DNA of 64,000 bases from Streptomyces sp. CB02261. Its GTDB lineage: Bacteria > Actinomycetota > Actinomycetes > Streptomycetales > Streptomycetaceae. The notes beneath the pieces are model-generated. The model searched no databases and had not been told where the DNA came from. It saw only the letters and a list, made by a program, of their open reading frames with translations. Each line of letters opens with the position of its first letter. The first letter of the stretch is position 1. The stretch covers positions 61,705 to 125,704 of the forward strand of contig NZ_LIVX01000004.1 of assembly GCF_001905665.1 (NCBI RefSeq), in the 5' to 3' direction. A program made the position numbers and the translations under genes. Shown here one piece after another: positions 33,900 through 43,182 of this stretch.

Positions 33900-34099
33900 G
33901 TTCTTCGACCGTCACCAGCGAGTACGTCCACCACGACGACTGCGTCGAGAGCAGGGACTGGCCCGCCCTGCTCGCCCTGCTCGGCGGGTCCCTCCCCTTC
34001 GCCGTCGTCGGCGGCGCCCTCTACACCAGCGGCGCCGTCTCCCACCGCATGTCCGAGCACCTCGCCGAGGTCACGCGCCTGGACACCGCGAGCGTCTGA
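33863..34099 (+). CDS. Possible small membrane protein, start uncertain
   Basis: From about base 33900 the frame has almost only G or C at third positions, as in its neighbours, and encodes SEYVHHDDCVESRDWPALLA, a hydrophobic helix (LLGGSLPFAVVGGALYTSG) and an amphipathic end, so it looks coding. No ATG or GTG precedes this part. The nearest candidate is a TTG inside the end of the EamA gene. It could be a small membrane protein or the remnant of one. Confidence 0.35.
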   Translation: MGPPGRRRGRRVGSSTVTSEYVHHDDCVESRDWPALLALLGGSLPFAVVGGALYTSGAVSHRMSEHLAEVTRLDTASV

Positions 34100-34114
34100 C
34101 GCCGGGACGGACCG

Positions 34115-34336
34115 TCAGGACTTCGCCAACCGGCTCGCCGATATCGCCAGGGCCACGCCCAGGACCGCGATCACGATGTTCGCGAACAGCTCCCGGCCCT
34201 CCAGGAACCCCACGTTCTCCGTCAGGAACCGGGTCAGACCCACGAATCTGAACCAGCCGTCCGTCAGCTCGCGGATCACTCCGCAGACGCCCGCCACACA
34301 CATCAGGGCCCCCAGGCCCTCCAGAAAACCCTTCAT
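34115..34336 (-). CDS. Small two-helix membrane protein
   Basis: A 73-residue protein with two hydrophobic segments (about 6-22 and 48-66) joined by a polar loop containing WFRFVGLTRFLTEN. I do not recognise a family beyond similar small Streptomyces proteins. It is transcribed away from the histidine kinase gene that starts 146 bp beyond its start, and its end faces the small ORF on the other strand. Confidence 0.7.
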   Translation of the reverse strand: MKGFLEGLGALMCVAGVCGVIRELTDGWFRFVGLTRFLTENVGFLEGRELFANIVIAVLGVALAISASRLAKS

Positions 34337-34481
34337 GATCCGATCATGCCGGGCAGGACCGAGGGGCCGCGTCCGCCGCTCGTCTACGGCGGCCGATACG
34401 AAAGTATCGACCTCGGCGACTCCCGTAGCCCGGGCGCCCGTACGACCGGTGGAGCGCCCCCCGCCTGCGTACATTGCGGAT

Positions 34482-35696
34482 ATGACTCGCACGGACCGGC
34501 AGCGCTGGCTGCTCCCCTCCCACCTGGTCGAACCGGGCGGGAGCGGGGCGGCCCGGCCCCGCCGCACCGTCCGCGACTGGATCGTGGACACCTCGCTCTT
34601 CCTCCTCGCGGCCCTCGTCGGCCTGCTCGCGGCGGAGACCAGCGCCAAGTACACCAGCGAGGCCGTCGTCCTCACCGACCAGGTGATCGGCGCCGCCGCC
34701 TGCTGCGCCCTCTGGCTGCGCCGCCGTCTGCCCGTCGCGCTCGCGATCGCGCTCTCCCTGGTGAGCGCCGTGGTCCCCGTCGCCGGCGGCGCCCTCCTGG
34801 CGAGCCTCTTCAGCCTCGCCGTACGCCGGCCCTTCCGCGAGGTCTCCTGGATCGCGGCCCTCGCCGTCCTCGGTTCGGTCGTGTCCGCCTTCGTCCGCCC
34901 CGACCCCGAGACCCCGACCTGGCTCAACATCGCGCTGAGCCTGATCCTCGTCCTCCTCGTCACCGCCTGGGGCATGCTCGTCCGCTCCCGCCGCCAGCTC
35001 GTCGAAGCCCTCAGGGAACGAGCCCGCCGTGCCGAGGCCGAGGCCGAGCTGCGCGTCGCCCAGGCCCAGCGGCTCGCCCGCGAGTCCATCGCCCGCGAGA
35101 TGCACGACGTCCTCGCCCACCGGCTCACCCTGCTCAGCGTCCACGCCGGAGCCCTGGAGTTCCGGCCCGACGCCCCTCCCGAGCAGGTGGCCCGCGCCGC
35201 CGGAGTCATCCGGGACAGCGCCCACGAAGCCCTCCAGGACCTCCGCGAGATCATCGGGGTCCTGCGCGCGCCCGGCGAGAACGGCGACGGAGGCAACCGG
35301 CCGCAGCCCACCCTCGCCACCCTGGACGCGCTGATCGCCGAATCCCGCGAGGCCGGAGCGGACGTCGTCCTCGACACCACCGTCGACGACCCCGCGGCCG
35401 TGCCCGCCGCCACCGGCCGCACCGTCTACCGCATCGCCCAGGAAGCCCTCACCAACGCCCGCAAGCACGCCCCCGGCACGACGGTCACCGTCACCGTGCG
35501 CGGCCGGCCCGGCGAAGGCCTCACCGTCGACGTCCACAACCCTGCCCCCGAGGGACCGGTCCCGCCCGTCCCCGGCTCCGGGCAGGGCCTCATCGGCCTC
35601 ACCGAACGCGCCGCCCTCGCCGGCGGCCGGCTCGACCACGGCCCCGGCCCCGACGGCGGATTCACGGTGCGCGCCTGGCTACCGTGGCCCCCATGA
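34482..35696 (+). CDS. DesK/NarX-type sensor histidine kinase
   Basis: A 404-residue membrane kinase with about five N-terminal helices (residues 33-165), a basic coiled linker, the HisKA_3 box REMHDVLAHRLTLLSVHA with the phospho-accepting His, and a C-terminal HATPase domain (AQEALTNARKHAPG, GQGLIGLTERAALAGG). As in the kinase at 22-24 kb, no external sensor domain is seen. It overlaps the response regulator gene by 4 bp. No adjacent exporter indicates its target. Confidence 0.95.
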   Translation: MTRTDRQRWLLPSHLVEPGGSGAARPRRTVRDWIVDTSLFLLAALVGLLAAETSAKYTSEAVVLTDQVIGAAACCALWLRRRLPVALAIALSLVSAVVPVAGGALLASLFSLAVRRPFREVSWIAALAVLGSVVSAFVRPDPETPTWLNIALSLILVLLVTAWGMLVRSRRQLVEALRERARRAEAEAELRVAQAQRLARESIAREMHDVLAHRLTLLSVHAGALEFRPDAPPEQVARAAGVIRDSAHEALQDLREIIGVLRAPGENGDGGNRPQPTLATLDALIAESREAGADVVLDTTVDDPAAVPAATGRTVYRIAQEALTNARKHAPGTTVTVTVRGRPGEGLTVDVHNPAPEGPVPPVPGSGQGLIGLTERAALAGGRLDHGPGPDGGFTVRAWLPWPP

Positions 35697-36361
35697 CCAT
35701 CCGGCTGCTCGTCGTCGACGACGACCCCCTCGTCCGCGCGGGCCTCGCCCTGATGCTCGGCGGCGCCGAGGACCTGGAGATCGTCGGCGAGGGCGCCGAC
35801 GGCGGCGAGGTCCCCGAGCTCGTCGCCCGCCTCGCCCCCGACGTCGTCCTCATGGACCTCCGCATGCCCCGGGTGGACGGCCTCACCGCCACCGAACGCC
35901 TCCGCGCCCTGCCCGGCGCCCCCGAGGTCGTCGTCCTCACCACCTTCCACGCCGACGAGCAGGTGCTGCGCGCGCTGCGGGCCGGTGCCGCGGGCTTCGT
36001 CCTGAAGGACACCCCGCCCGCCGAGATCGTCGCCGCCGTCCGCCGGGTCGCCACCGGCGACCCGGTGCTCTCCCCGGCCGTCACCCGCCAGCTGATGACC
36101 CATGTCGCCGGGCAGCCCGCACAGCCCCGGCGGGCCGCGGCCGCCGATCGGCTCGCCGTGCTCGCCGCGCGCGAACGGGAGGTGGCTGTCGCGGTCGGTC
36201 GCGGCCTCTCCAACGCGGAGATCGCCGGGCGGCTCTACATGAGCGTTCCGACGGTCAAGGCGCACGTCAGCCGGGTCCTGGCCAAGCTCGGGCTCGACAA
36301 TCGCGTGCAGATCGCGCTGCTCGTCCACGACGCGGGGCTGCTCGACGACGAACCGGCCTGA
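35693..36361 (+). CDS. NarL/LuxR-family response regulator
   Basis: A 222-residue regulator with a receiver domain (Asp10-Asp11, phospho-acceptor Asp55 in VVLMDLRMPR, FVLKDTPP) and a C-terminal LuxR-type helix-turn-helix (LAAREREVAVAVGRGLSNAE, TVKAHVSRVLAKLGLDNR). It forms a translationally coupled pair with the preceding histidine kinase. Confidence 0.96.
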   Translation: MTIRLLVVDDDPLVRAGLALMLGGAEDLEIVGEGADGGEVPELVARLAPDVVLMDLRMPRVDGLTATERLRALPGAPEVVVLTTFHADEQVLRALRAGAAGFVLKDTPPAEIVAAVRRVATGDPVLSPAVTRQLMTHVAGQPAQPRRAAAADRLAVLAAREREVAVAVGRGLSNAEIAGRLYMSVPTVKAHVSRVLAKLGLDNRVQIALLVHDAGLLDDEPA

Positions 36362-36434
36362 CGCGGCGGGACCCCCCTGCCGGACCCGGGCTCCCGCGCC
36401 TGGACGTGCACCCCGGGTGCGGCGCCGTCGTGGG

Positions 36435-36522
36435 TTGTGCCCACCCGTTCCGCCCCGCGGAACGCCTGCCCACAACGGAGGGCCCCGCCCGTTCCGCCCC
36501 GCGGAACGCCTGCCCACAACGG
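36435..36522. repeat. REP-like palindromic element in two copies
   Basis: A 35-bp unit beginning CCCGTTCCGCCCCGCGGAAC occurs at 36444-36478 and 36488-36522. Each has the inner palindrome GTTCCGC-CCC-GCGGAAC. The first copy is also flanked by GTTGTG and CACAAC as outer inverted ends. Similar GTTGTGGGCAGGCGTTCC elements are, from memory, common between Streptomyces genes. Here it fills the spacer between two convergent genes and may act as a terminator. Confidence 0.75.
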
Positions 36523-36527
36523 GAGGG

Positions 36528-37532
36528 CTACGGCGCCTCGTTCTCCCCCACCCGTACCGGGCGGCGTTCGCGGCGGGAGTGTTCGCAGGCCTCGGCGATG
36601 CTGAGGGCCGCCAGGGCCTCGCGGCCGTCGCACGGGTTGGCGGCCTCGCCGCGTACGAGCCGGACGAAGGCGTCGAGCTCCGCCTCGTACGCGGGGGCGA
36701 ACCGCTCCAGGAACCCCGGCCACGGCTTCCCCGGCGCCGCCGGCCCGTGCCGTTCCACCGAGGTGAGCGGGGTGCGGTCGTCCAGGCCCACCGCGATCTG
36801 GTCCCGGTCGCCCGCCAGCTCCATCCGGACGTCGTACCCGGCGCCGTTGCGGCGGGTCGCGGTCGCCGTCACGAGCGTCCCGTCGTCCAGGGTCAGGAGC
36901 GCGGCGGCCGTCGACACGTCCCCCGCCTCCCGGAACATCGCCGGGCCCGCGTCCGAGCCCGTCGCGTACACCTCCACGACCTCCCGGCCGGTCACCCAGC
37001 GGACGATGTCGAAGTCGTGCACCAGGCAGTCCCGGTAGAGGCCGCCGGAGAGCGGCAGATACGCGGCGGGCGGCGGCTCCGGGTCCGAGGTCACCGCCCG
37101 TACGGTGTGCAGCCGGCCGAGCCGCCCCGACTGCACGGCCTCCCGGGCCGCCCGGTACCCCGCGTCGAAGCGGCGCATGAACCCCAGCTGGAGTTCGGTC
37201 CCCGCCTCGGCGACCGCCGCGAGCGCGAGCCGCGTCCCCGGCACGTCCAGGGCGATCGGCTTCTCGCAGAACGCCGGGAGCCCGGCGCCCGCCGCGCGCG
37301 CGATCAGCTCGGCGTGCGCGGCCGTCGCCGAGGCGATCACCACGGCGTCCAGGGCGTGCCCGAACAGGGCCGTCACGTCCGGCGCCGCCTCCGCCCCGAG
37401 GGCCCCCGCGACCCCGGACGCCCGGACGGGATCCACGTCCGCGAGGACCAGCGCCCCGACCTCCGGGTGGCGGGCCAGCACCCCCGCGTGGAAGCTCCCG
37501 ATCCGTCCCGTACCGATGAGTCCGATGCGCAT
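36528..37532 (-). CDS. Gfo/Idh/MocA-family dehydrogenase (inositol 2-dehydrogenase-like)
   Basis: A 334-residue NAD-dependent oxidoreductase: Rossmann motif LIGTGRIGSFHAG, EKPIALD with the catalytic Lys, and GGLYRDCLVHDFDIVRW with the Asp/His pair typical of the inositol-dehydrogenase branch. It would oxidise a cyclic polyol or sugar hydroxyl. It is divergent from a GntR regulator and a sugar ABC operon across a palindrome, so it probably acts on the imported sugar. The first ATG of the Rossmann strand was used. Confidence 0.9.
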   Translation of the reverse strand: MRIGLIGTGRIGSFHAGVLARHPEVGALVLADVDPVRASGVAGALGAEAAPDVTALFGHALDAVVIASATAAHAELIARAAGAGLPAFCEKPIALDVPGTRLALAAVAEAGTELQLGFMRRFDAGYRAAREAVQSGRLGRLHTVRAVTSDPEPPPAAYLPLSGGLYRDCLVHDFDIVRWVTGREVVEVYATGSDAGPAMFREAGDVSTAAALLTLDDGTLVTATATRRNGAGYDVRMELAGDRDQIAVGLDDRTPLTSVERHGPAAPGKPWPGFLERFAPAYEAELDAFVRLVRGEAANPCDGREALAALSIAEACEHSRRERRPVRVGENEAP

Positions 37533-37571
37533 GGCCCCACCGTGGAGGCGCACGTCCACGGTGTCAAGGAT

Positions 37572-37583
37572 TTGTCAGGACAA
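37572..37583. promoter_or_regulatory. Probable GntR operator TTGTCAGGACAA
   Basis: This 12-bp perfect palindrome apart from its central AG pair lies midway between the divergent dehydrogenase and GntR genes. It resembles the core of the dre site bound by the HutC-subfamily regulator DasR (TGGTCTAGACCA). The adjacent GntR protein is the likely ligand. Confidence 0.6.
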
Positions 37584-37632
37584 CCGGACGTCACGACTTC
37601 CCGTCATCAGCGCCCCGAGCTACGCTCCCCCC

Positions 37633-38391
37633 GTGTCCAAGCAGTCCGGCTCGTCCCTGCCCCCGCTCGCCGTGGACCGCACCAGCCCGGTCCCGCTCTA
37701 CTTCCAGCTGGCCACGCAGCTGGAGGACGCCGTGGCGAACGGGACGCTGACCCCGGGCACGCTCCTCGGCAACGAGATCGACCTCGCCACCCGCCTCGGC
37801 CTCTCCCGCCCCACCGTCCGGCAGGCCATCCAGACCCTCGTGGACAAGGGCCTCCTCGTCCGCCGCCGCGGCATCGGCACCCAGGTCGTGCACAGCACGG
37901 TCCGGCGCCCGCTGGAACTCAGCAGCCTCTACGACGACCTCGACGCCGCCGGGCAGCTCCCCGCCACCCGGGTCCTCGTCCACCGCGTCGAACCGGCGAC
38001 CGCCCCGGTCGCGGCCGCCCTCCGCGTCCCCGAGGGCAGCGAGGTCCTCTACCTCGAACGGCTCCGTACCGCACACGGCGAACCCATGGCGTACCTCCGC
38101 AACCACCTCCCGGCCGGGCTCGTCGAACCGGACACCGAACGCCTGGAGACCACCGGCCTCTACCGGATGCTCCGCACCGCCGCGCTCACCCTGCACAGCG
38201 CCCGCCAGACCGTCGGCGCCCGCGCCGCGACCGCCGCGGAGGCGGCCCTGCTCGACGAGAGGGAGGGCGCCCCGCTCCTGACGATGGAGCGCGTCACCTT
38301 CGACGACACCGGCCGGGCCGTCGAGTACGGTTCCCACCTCTACCGCGCCGCCCGCTACACCTTCGAGTTCCAGCTGATGGTCCGTCCGTAG
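37633..38391 (+). CDS. GntR-family (HutC/UTRA) transcriptional regulator
   Basis: A 252-residue regulator with an N-terminal winged helix (PVPLYFQLATQLEDAVANGT, NEIDLATRLGLSRPTVRQAI, GIGTQVV) and a C-terminal UTRA effector domain (SSLYDDLDAAGQ, GSEVLYLERLRTAHGEPMAY, EYGSHLYRAARYTFEFQLMV). UTRA domains bind sugar phosphates or related metabolites; DasR, of this group, senses glucosamine-6-phosphate. It sits in front of the sugar uptake operon and is its probable repressor. Confidence 0.94.
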   Translation: MSKQSGSSLPPLAVDRTSPVPLYFQLATQLEDAVANGTLTPGTLLGNEIDLATRLGLSRPTVRQAIQTLVDKGLLVRRRGIGTQVVHSTVRRPLELSSLYDDLDAAGQLPATRVLVHRVEPATAPVAAALRVPEGSEVLYLERLRTAHGEPMAYLRNHLPAGLVEPDTERLETTGLYRMLRTAALTLHSARQTVGARAATAAEAALLDEREGAPLLTMERVTFDDTGRAVEYGSHLYRAARYTFEFQLMVRP

Positions 38392-38478
38392 CCCCGGAAG
38401 GCCCCCCTGACGAGTGCCACGACCCGCATGACCGATACTGCAATGCACGCAGAAGGACACAAAGGAGGGCACGGCCTC

Positions 38479-39498
38479 GTGACCAGGCTTCGGACAGGAG
38501 GGGTACGCGCCGCAGTCGGCGCCGTCCTCGCGCTCGCGCTCACAGGAGCGCTCGCCGGATGCAGCAGCACCGGCGGCAAGCGGGCGGAGGACGCCCGCAA
38601 GGCGGCCGAGGCCCAGGGCAGGGCGGCCGTCGACACCCCCCGCTGGACCTTCGCCATGGTGACGCACTCGGGTGACGGCGACACCTTCTGGGACATCGTC
38701 CAGAAGGGCGCCAAGCAGGCCGCCGCCAAGGACAACATCAACTTCCTCTACGCCCACAACGACGAGGCGCAGCAGCAGGCCCAGCTGATCGACTCGTACG
38801 TCGCCAAGGGCGTCGACGGGCTGATCGTGACCCTCGCCAAGCCCGACGCCATGAAGGCCGCCGTCGAGAAGGCCGTCAAGGCGGGCATCCCGGTGATCAC
38901 GGTGAACTCCGGCGCCGAGCAGTCCAAGGCGTACGGCGCGCTCACCCACATCGGGCAGGACGAGACGGTCGCCGGCGAGGCCGTCGGCGAGGAACTCGAC
39001 AAGCGCGGGAAGAAGAAGGCGCTCTGCGTCCTGCACGAGCAGGGCAACGTCGGCCACGAGCAGCGCTGCGCCGGCACGAAGAAGACCTTCGGCGGCGAGC
39101 TGGTCAACCTGTACGTCGACGGCACCAACATGCCCGACGTCAAGGCCTCCATCGAGGCCAAGCTCCAGTCCGACAAGGACATCGACGCCGTCGTCACCCT
39201 CGGCGCCCCCTTCGCCGACACCGCCGTACAGGCCGCGAAGAGCGCCGGGAGCAAGGCCGAGGTCGACACCTTCGACCTCAACGCCAAGGTCGCCACCGCC
39301 CTCAAGGCCGGCACCCTCGGCTTCGCGGTCGACCAGCAGCCCTACCTCCAGGGGTACGAGGCCGTCGACCTGCTCTGGCTGTACCGCTACAACGCCGACG
39401 TCCTCGGCGGCGGGAAGCCGGTCCTCACCGGCCCCCAGATCATCACCGAGGACGACGCGGCCAAGCTCGTCGAGTACGCGGAGCGGGGCACCCGATGA
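38479..39498 (+). CDS. Sugar ABC transporter substrate-binding lipoprotein
   Basis: A 339-residue lipoprotein with signal peptide and lipobox GALAGC, and the periplasmic-binding-protein 1 fold of the ribose/inositol group ([61 protein letters not shown]). The GTG start has AAAGGAGG upstream; an ATG 51 bp earlier would lengthen the signal peptide without a ribosome-binding site. First gene of the transport operon, overlapping the permease by 4 bp. Confidence 0.93.
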   Translation: MTRLRTGGVRAAVGAVLALALTGALAGCSSTGGKRAEDARKAAEAQGRAAVDTPRWTFAMVTHSGDGDTFWDIVQKGAKQAAAKDNINFLYAHNDEAQQQAQLIDSYVAKGVDGLIVTLAKPDAMKAAVEKAVKAGIPVITVNSGAEQSKAYGALTHIGQDETVAGEAVGEELDKRGKKKALCVLHEQGNVGHEQRCAGTKKTFGGELVNLYVDGTNMPDVKASIEAKLQSDKDIDAVVTLGAPFADTAVQAAKSAGSKAEVDTFDLNAKVATALKAGTLGFAVDQQPYLQGYEAVDLLWLYRYNADVLGGGKPVLTGPQIITEDDAAKLVEYAERGTR

Positions 39499-40547
39499 GC
39501 TCCACCGCCCCGCCGTCCGGCATCGACCACGTCGACGAGCGGCTGCTCCGCACCACCCCGCTGAAGAAGTTCCTCGCCCGCCCCGAGCTCGGCTCGGTCG
39601 TCGGCGCACTCGCCGTCTTCGTCTTCTTCGCGGTGTTCGCCGACAGCTTCCTGCGCGCCTCCAGCCTCGGGACCGTGCTCTACGCGGCCTCCACCATCGG
39701 CATCATGGCGGTGCCCGTCGCGCTGCTCATGATCGGCGGCGAGTTCGACCTGTCCGCCGGTGTCCTCGTCACCAGCTCGGCGCTGGTCTCCTCGATGGTC
39801 AGCTTCCAGATGACGGCGAACGTCTGGGTCGGCGTGGGCGTCTCACTGCTCGTCACCCTGGCGATCGGCGCCTTCAACGGCTTCATGCTGACCCGTACCG
39901 GACTGCCCAGCTTCATCATCACGCTCGGCACCTTCCTCATGCTGACCGGTCTGAACCTGGGCCTCACCAAGCTGATCAGCGGCACCGTCTCCACCAAGAC
40001 CATCGCCGACATGGAGGGCTTCCCCTCCGCCCGCAAGCTCTTCGCCTCGCAGCTGACCGTCGGCGGTGTCGAGTTCAAGGTCACCATCCTGTGGTGGATC
40101 GGCCTGGTCGCGCTCGCCACCTGGATCCTGCTCCGCACCCGCTTCGGCAACTGGATCTTCGCGGTCGGCGGCGGCGCCGACGCGGCCCGCGCGGTCGGCG
40201 TCCCCGTCCACCGGACGAAGATCGGCCTCTACCTGGGCGTGGCCTTCTGCGCCTGGGTCTCGGGCCAGCACCTGCTCTTCTCCTTCGACGTCGTCCAGTC
40301 GGGCGAGGGCGTCGGCAACGAGCTCATCTACATCATCGCCGCCGTCATCGGCGGCTGTCTGATCACCGGCGGATACGGCTCCGCCATCGGCTCGGCGATC
40401 GGCGCCCTCATCTTCGGCATGACCAGCAAGGGCATCGTCTACGCCGAGTGGAACCCGGACTGGTTCAAGTTCTTCCTGGGGGCGATGCTCCTCCTGGCGA
40501 CCCTGCTCAACGCCTGGATCCGCAAGCGCGTGGAGGCCACCAAGTGA
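39495..40547 (+). CDS. Sugar ABC transporter permease (RbsC type)
   Basis: A 350-residue permease with about ten membrane helices. The RbsC/BPD_transp_2 features are [24 protein letters not shown], the cytoplasmic loop [20 protein letters not shown] that contacts the ATPase, and a GGxxLTGGYGS-like segment ([18 protein letters not shown]). It overlaps both neighbours by 4 bp, so lipoprotein, permease and ATPase are made together. Confidence 0.95.
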   Translation: MSSTAPPSGIDHVDERLLRTTPLKKFLARPELGSVVGALAVFVFFAVFADSFLRASSLGTVLYAASTIGIMAVPVALLMIGGEFDLSAGVLVTSSALVSSMVSFQMTANVWVGVGVSLLVTLAIGAFNGFMLTRTGLPSFIITLGTFLMLTGLNLGLTKLISGTVSTKTIADMEGFPSARKLFASQLTVGGVEFKVTILWWIGLVALATWILLRTRFGNWIFAVGGGADAARAVGVPVHRTKIGLYLGVAFCAWVSGQHLLFSFDVVQSGEGVGNELIYIIAAVIGGCLITGGYGSAIGSAIGALIFGMTSKGIVYAEWNPDWFKFFLGAMLLLATLLNAWIRKRVEATK

Positions 40548-41350
40548 CGACGGCCCTGAAGACCGAGTCCGTTCCCCTCGTCGAGCTCGACGACGTCAGC
40601 AAGTACTACGGCAACATCCGCGCCCTCGAAGGCGTCTCCCTGGAGGTCCGCTCCGGCGAGATCACCTGCGTCCTCGGCGACAACGGCGCCGGCAAGTCCA
40701 CCCTCATCAAGATCGTCGCCGGGCTCCACCGGCACGACGCCGGCGTCTTCCGCATCGAGGGCGAGGACGTCACCCTCGCCAACCCGCGCGAGGCCCTCGA
40801 CCGGGGCATCGCCACCGTCTACCAGGACCTCGCCGTCGTCCCCCTGATGCCGGTCTGGCGGAACTTCTTCCTCGGCTCCGAGCCGACCAAGGGCTCCGGC
40901 CCCTTCAAGCGGCTCGACGTCGGCCTGATGCGGTCCACCACCCGCGAGGCGCTGCTCCGCATGGGCATCGACCTGCGCGACGTCGACCAGCCGATCGGCA
41001 CCCTCTCCGGCGGCGAGCGCCAGTGCGTGGCCATCGCCCGCGCCGTCCACTTCGGCGCCAAGGTCCTCGTCCTCGACGAGCCGACGGCCGCCCTCGGCGT
41101 CAAGCAGTCCGGCGTCGTCCTCAAGTACGTCGCCGCCGCCCGTGACCAGGGCCTCGGCGTGGTCCTCATCACGCACAACCCGCACCACGCCTACCTCGTC
41201 GGCGACCGTTTCGTCCTCCTGAAGCGCGGTGTGATGGCCGGAAGCCACACCAAGGGCTCCGTCACGCTCGACGAGTTGACCCGGCAGATGGCCGGCGGCA
41301 CCGAGCTCGACGACCTGCGCCACGAACTGGAACGGCCCTCCGCGACGTAA
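40544..41350 (+). CDS. Sugar ABC transporter ATPase (single-domain)
   Basis: A 268-residue ATPase: Walker [20 protein letters not shown]-loop region, signature [14 protein letters not shown], Walker [13 protein letters not shown] and switch His in ITHNPHHA. Carbohydrate uptake ATPases of this class usually have two fused domains (about 500 residues); this one has one, like FrcA. The GTG start overlaps the permease stop. Confidence 0.95.
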   Translation: MTTALKTESVPLVELDDVSKYYGNIRALEGVSLEVRSGEITCVLGDNGAGKSTLIKIVAGLHRHDAGVFRIEGEDVTLANPREALDRGIATVYQDLAVVPLMPVWRNFFLGSEPTKGSGPFKRLDVGLMRSTTREALLRMGIDLRDVDQPIGTLSGGERQCVAIARAVHFGAKVLVLDEPTAALGVKQSGVVLKYVAAARDQGLGVVLITHNPHHAYLVGDRFVLLKRGVMAGSHTKGSVTLDELTRQMAGGTELDDLRHELERPSAT

Positions 41351-41387
41351 CGGCCCCTTCACCCCCCACCTGGCAGAATCGGAGCCG

Positions 41388-42563
41388 ATGAGTACCTACC
41401 GTGACCTCGCGCACCGGGGCTCCGCCCGCGGCACCGTGCTGCGGACCGTCGGCACCCGGGAGCGGCGCTCCCACCTGACGGCGCCCCGGGTGCCGACCGT
41501 CGGCATCGACATCGGCGGTACGAAGGTGATGGCCGGGGTCGTCGACGCCGACGGGAACATCCTGGAGAAGCTCCGCACGGAGACCCCGGACAAGTCCAAG
41601 AGCCCCAAGGTCGTCGAGGACACCATCGTCGAACTGGTCCTCGACCTCTCCGACCGGCACGACGTGCACGCCGTCGGCATCGGCGCGGCCGGCTGGGTCG
41701 ACGCCGAGCGCGCCACGGTCCTCTTCGCCCCGCACCTGGCCTGGCGCAACGAGCCCCTCCGCGACGCCCTCCAGGGCCGTCTCGCCGTCCCCGTCATGGT
41801 CGACAACGACGCCAACACCGCCGCCTGGGCGGAGTGGCGCTTCGGCGCGGGACGCGGCGAGGACCACCTCGTGATGATCACCCTCGGCACCGGCATCGGC
41901 GGCGCCATCCTGGAGGGCGGCCAGGTCAAGCGCGGCAGGTACGGGGTCGCCGGCGAGTTCGGGCACATGCAGGTCGTCCCCGGTGGACACCGCTGCCCCT
42001 GCGGCAACCGCGGCTGCTGGGAGCAGTACAGCTCGGGCAACGCGCTGGTCCGCGAGGCCCGCGAGATGGCCGCCGCCGACTCCCCGGTCGCGTACAACAT
42101 CATCGACCGGGTCAAGGGGAACATCCCCGAGATCACCGGGCCGCTCATCACCGAGCTCGCCCGCGAGGGCGACGCGATGTGCGTGGAGCTGTTCCAGGAG
42201 ATCGGGCAGTGGCTCGGCGTCGGCATCGCGAACCTCGCCGCGGCCCTCGACCCCTCCTGCTTCGTCATCGGCGGCGGCGTCTCCGCCGCCGACGACCTGC
42301 TCATCGGCCCCGCCAGGGACGCGTTCCGCCGTCACCTCACCGGCCGCGGCTACCGTCCCGAGGCCCGCATCACCCGCGCCCAGCTCGGTCCCGAGGCCGG
42401 CATGGTCGGCGCCGCCGACCTCGCCCGGCTGGTCGCCCGGCGCTTCCGCCGCGCCAACCGGCGCCGGGTCGAGCGGTACGAGCGGTACGAGCGCTACGCC
42501 CAGGCCCTGCGCAACGGGACCTCGGCCCTGGCCCCCCGCCCTCCCGAGGATCCGCGTCCATGA
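41388..42563 (+). CDS. ROK-family sugar kinase
   Basis: A 391-residue ROK kinase: phosphate motif GIDIGGTKVMAGV, catalytic Asp in MVDNDANTAAWAE, the EFGHM substrate His loop and the zinc motif CPCGNRGCWEQ. ROK kinases phosphorylate glucose, N-acetylglucosamine, N-acetylmannosamine or related sugars. No N-terminal helix-turn-helix is present, so it is an enzyme rather than a repressor. A tandem repeat ERYERYERY lies near the C-terminus. It follows the transporter by 37 bp and overlaps the next gene by 4 bp, so it probably phosphorylates the imported sugar. Confidence 0.94.
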   Translation: MSTYRDLAHRGSARGTVLRTVGTRERRSHLTAPRVPTVGIDIGGTKVMAGVVDADGNILEKLRTETPDKSKSPKVVEDTIVELVLDLSDRHDVHAVGIGAAGWVDAERATVLFAPHLAWRNEPLRDALQGRLAVPVMVDNDANTAAWAEWRFGAGRGEDHLVMITLGTGIGGAILEGGQVKRGRYGVAGEFGHMQVVPGGHRCPCGNRGCWEQYSSGNALVREAREMAAADSPVAYNIIDRVKGNIPEITGPLITELAREGDAMCVELFQEIGQWLGVGIANLAAALDPSCFVIGGGVSAADDLLIGPARDAFRRHLTGRGYRPEARITRAQLGPEAGMVGAADLARLVARRFRRANRRRVERYERYERYAQALRNGTSALAPRPPEDPRP

Positions 42564-43138
42564 CCGTGCCCCGCCAGTCCCTCCCGCCGCGCGACACCCG
42601 GGAGAAGCTGCCCGAGGACCGCCGGCACATGATCCGCCGCCGCTGGCTGACGGCCGTCATCATCGTGCTGCTCGTCGGCATCCCGGCCGGCTACCTCGTC
42701 ATCTCCGCAGGCCAGAGCCGGGACAGCGGCCGCGACAAGGAACGCGAGTCCTCGGCGGCCGGCCTCCAGGACAATTGGCCCTCGCTGATGAAACGCCGTG
42801 TCTTCGAGGTCCCCGTCCCCGCGGGGGCCTGGGGCGTCGCCTACTACGAGACGAGCAACTGGAGGACGAGCCGGCTGTACGTCCAGTTCACGACGACCGC
42901 GGCCGGCCTCGACACCTATCTGGCCGAGTCCGGCACCAGCCGCGCCGCGCTCACCCCGGGCCGCATCACCATCGGCGAGCGGGACGCCGACATCGCCGGC
43001 TGGAAGTTCGTCGAGGGCATGAACTGGGCGGGCACCACGGTGAAGCGCGAGGAACCCCGCCCGACCACCGACATCACCGTCGATCTCACCGACCCCGCGT
43101 TCCCGCGCGTCCACACCGTCTCGACGACCAGCCCCTGA
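42560..43138 (+). CDS. Single-pass membrane protein of unknown function
   Basis: A 192-residue protein with a basic cytoplasmic N-terminus (about 1-30), one membrane helix (WLTAVIIVLLVGIPAGYLVI, about 31-50) and an extracytoplasmic domain of about 140 residues containing YYETSNWRTSRLYVQFTTTA and PGRITIGERDADIAGW. No family recognised. Its ATG overlaps the kinase stop, and the GH89 gene follows after 44 bp, so it belongs to the same operon. Confidence 0.8.
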   Translation: MTVPRQSLPPRDTREKLPEDRRHMIRRRWLTAVIIVLLVGIPAGYLVISAGQSRDSGRDKERESSAAGLQDNWPSLMKRRVFEVPVPAGAWGVAYYETSNWRTSRLYVQFTTTAAGLDTYLAESGTSRAALTPGRITIGERDADIAGWKFVEGMNWAGTTVKREEPRPTTDITVDLTDPAFPRVHTVSTTSP

Positions 43139-43182
43139 AATGATCGGACGCTCCCACACCCCCGCTCCGATGGGTAGCCTCC

